Below are positions 62,155 through 64,000 of a stretch of DNA of 64,000 nucleotides, in pieces; position 1 is the first letter of the stretch, and each line of letters opens with the position of its first letter. The notes under the pieces are model-generated. The model was not told the DNA's origin. It saw only the letters and a list, made by a program, of their open reading frames with translations, and searched no databases. Made by a program: the position numbers and the translations under genes. This stretch comes from Serratia symbiotica (Periphyllus acericola) (GTDB lineage Bacteria > Pseudomonadota > Gammaproteobacteria > Enterobacterales > Enterobacteriaceae), in the NCBI RefSeq assembly GCF_964019515.1, contig NZ_OZ026452.1:744001-808000 (forward strand). The letters run 5' to 3'.

Positions 62155-63228
62155 GGCGTTGTTGAATAAATCGGATTTGGAATAAAAGAGTACCGTGAAT
62201 GGGCATCTTTCAGGCAAGGCGTACACTTTCTGGCATACCGGCGAGCGTCATCTTGTTTAGTGCACAGATCATGGCCAGCGCCTCTGCAACTTGCCCATCA
62301 TAATCTCGCAGCGACAGGTGACTACCAAATAGCTGTTTTACTCTGTACCTCGCTGGTGCCGCTATCGAACGTCGGTGGTAGCCTGTGATACTTTTCCACC
62401 GTGTGTTGTCTCCGGTAACGCGCTGGTTCACCACTGATTGATTTCGGTCTGCATAGTCTGCCGACCAATAACGGGCTCCGCTGCTGGGCGGTATTAACGC
62501 CTTGAGCTTCTTGCCCCTTAACTCATCATCACACACTCGCGTATCCTAAGCCCGATCCGCCGAGGCGACTTTGATTTTACGGTACCTCTGGCGGATGAGA
62601 CCTGGGAAGGCTTCGGTATCGGTGACATTGCTCAAGGAAAGGTCAGCACAGATGACCTCATGTGTTTCTGTATCTACGGCCAAATGCAGTTTTCGCCAGA
62701 TACGCCGTTTTTCCTGACCGTGTTTTTTTACCTTCCACTCCCCTTAACCCAACACGTTGAGCCCGGTAGAGTCGATAACGAGGTGCGCAATTTCACCCAG
62801 CGTTGGGGTTTTAAACGGGACATGGCCAGACTTCGCCCGCTTACTGATGCAGGTGTCGTCCGGGCAGTTCAACGGCACTTTGATCAGTGTGACCATGGAG
62901 TCGACGAAGCCCTGGAGGGCGCGAAGTGTCAGGCAGAAAATCCGTTTCAGCATCAATACGCTGGTGATTGCCATTACGCTGGTCATTGCCATATCGGAAT
63001 AATGTTGTCGGCGACCACGCAGAGAAGGTTTTGCCTCGCAGTACCAGGCGTGAAGTGCCGTTTCATCCACGGAGAAAGTGAGTGAACCCCGAGTGATAAG
63101 GGCGTTGTTGTAAGCCTTACAGTTGGTGATGTTGAACTTTTGCTGGGCCACGGAATGTCGCTATTTTGACAGAAGGAGAGTGATCTGATCCGCGTGCCGG
63201 CCAAAAGTTCGATTTATTCAACAACGCC
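62155..63228 (-). mobile_element. IS903-type element with 18-bp internal duplication
   Basis: Ends ggcgttgttgaataaatc (62155) and gatttattcaacaacgcc (63228), length 1074 bp. The transposase on the minus strand contains a duplicated segment (SVMAITSV) from an 18-bp tandem duplication near 62980. It has a stop shortly after GLNVLG, the shared amber at 62546-62548, and Ala at the catalytic Glu. Flanks ctgtagtag and agttaggcg do not match. Confidence 0.93.
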
Positions 63229-63343
63229 AGTTAGGCGGCTAAAAATGCGGCTCAAGGTAAAGAATAATGTTCCTGCCTGACTGAACAACAGCATTTTACC
63301 CTATAATACTCACAGGTTTTTGTAGAAAGGCAGGGGATATATT

Positions 63344-64000
63344 ATGACGCAGGATGAAATGAAAAAAGCAGTGGGTTGGGCCGCGCTGGAATACGTAATG
63401 CCTGGTACCCTTGTTGGGGTCGGCACCGGTTCTACCGCCAGCCACTTTATTGATGCGCTTGGTTCTATCAAGCACCAAATTGAAGGCGCGGTCTCTAGTT
63501 CCCATGCTTCCACCGCCAAGTTGAAAAGCCTCGGCATCCCTGTTTTCAATAGCAATGAAGTGGACTCGTTGGATATCTATGTCGATGGGGCCGATGAAAT
63601 AAACAGATATATGCAGATGATTAAAGGCGGCGGTGCGGCGCTGACGCGCGAAAAGGTGATTGCCGCCATCGCACGTAAATTTATCTGCATCGTCGATGCC
63701 AACAAGCAGGTCGATGTACTGGGCAAATTCCCGCTGCCAGTGGAGGTGATCCCGATGGCCCGATCCTATGTGGAGCGCGAACTGGTGAAGTTGGGCGGCC
63801 TGCCGGAGTATCGTCAGAACGTGGTCACCGATAACGGCAACGTGATCCTGGACGTGCATTATCTGATCATTACCGATGCTGTGGAATTAGAGAATAAAGT
63901 TAACGACATCGCTGGCGTGGTTACCGTAGGTTTGTTCGCCAACCGCTGCGCTGATGTGGCGCTGGTTGGTACGCAGGATGGCGTGAAGGTCATCGTATAA
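63344..64000 (+). CDS. rpiA: Ribose-5-phosphate isomerase A
   Basis: Interconverts ribose-5-phosphate and ribulose-5-phosphate in the pentose phosphate pathway. The 218-residue product ends exactly at the window edge with TAA. It begins [20 protein letters not shown]. The substrate-binding [11 protein letters not shown], the acidic DGADEIN and the [11 protein letters not shown] block with the catalytic Glu are intact. No lesion seen. An IS903-type element ends 115 bp upstream, so its native promoter may have been affected. Confidence 0.96.
   Translation: MTQDEMKKAVGWAALEYVMPGTLVGVGTGSTASHFIDALGSIKHQIEGAVSSSHASTAKLKSLGIPVFNSNEVDSLDIYVDGADEINRYMQMIKGGGAALTREKVIAAIARKFICIVDANKQVDVLGKFPLPVEVIPMARSYVERELVKLGGLPEYRQNVVTDNGNVILDVHYLIITDAVELENKVNDIAGVVTVGLFANRCADVALVGTQDGVKVIV

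Overview
The window looks like chromosome from a recently host-restricted gammaproteobacterium of the Yersiniaceae/Enterobacterales, most like Serratia symbiotica. The genes recognised have close enterobacterial relatives and base composition is still near 50% GC. About half of the protein genes are broken, and two insertion-sequence families are scattered throughout. ERIC palindromes and a short Serratia-type interspersed repeat are also present. The organism call is an inference from gene content, not from a marker gene.

Layout. 1-11.2 kb: prlC (cut by the window edge) and rlmJ, a broken gor ended by an IS, then yoaH/pabB, a yceB stub, an IS630-type element, a decapitated rimJ and an intact murJ. 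11.5-18.1 kb: an IS-rich stretch holding a free-standing panB, a Tn3 transposase scrap, an IS nested in another IS, and a decayed ydgA. 18.2-23.1 kb: manA, then the phage-shock region (pspF, pspA-D, ycjX), in which only pspD is unbroken. 23.1-44.0 kb: a segment bounded by two oppositely oriented IS903-type copies. It holds a phage integrase remnant, decayed rsfS-rlmH-mrdA-rodA-rlpA, a dead tacAT-type toxin-antitoxin pair, intact dacA, the intact rsxABCDGE-nth operon, and decayed tpx, tyrR, ycjF and the 3' half of ycjX. 44-49 kb: tRNA-Arg, folD, a ybcJ stub, a DedA-family gene, a porin scrap and a truncated mlrA. 49.4-53.9 kb: dinG and the glnHPQ glutamine transporter, all intact. 54.3-57.6 kb: a ruined invasin/intimin-like adhesin and another IS. 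57.6-62.1 kb: metE in two pieces with the tRNA cluster Arg-His-Leu-Pro between them, then a dead metR. The window ends with rpiA, complete to its stop codon.

Function. What survives is mostly core: lipid II flipping, folate synthesis, the Rsx/Rnf electron-transfer complex, endonuclease III, glutamine uptake, one-carbon metabolism, pentose phosphate and tRNAs. What is lost is stress response (psp, gor, tpx), regulation (tyrR, metR, mlrA, pspF), cobalamin-independent methionine synthesis, rod-shape elongation (PBP2/RodA), adhesion and toxin-antitoxin functions. This matches early genome reduction.

Main observations. (1) All eight IS903-type copies that span the site carry the same amber codon just after the second catalytic Asp, and the catalytic Glu is replaced by Ala, so these copies cannot have moved with their own transposase. 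(2) Two 9-bp IS target duplications are each split between distant IS copies, which marks two inversions inside the window. (3) A tRNA operon sits inside metE, flanked by a short repeat of metE sequence.
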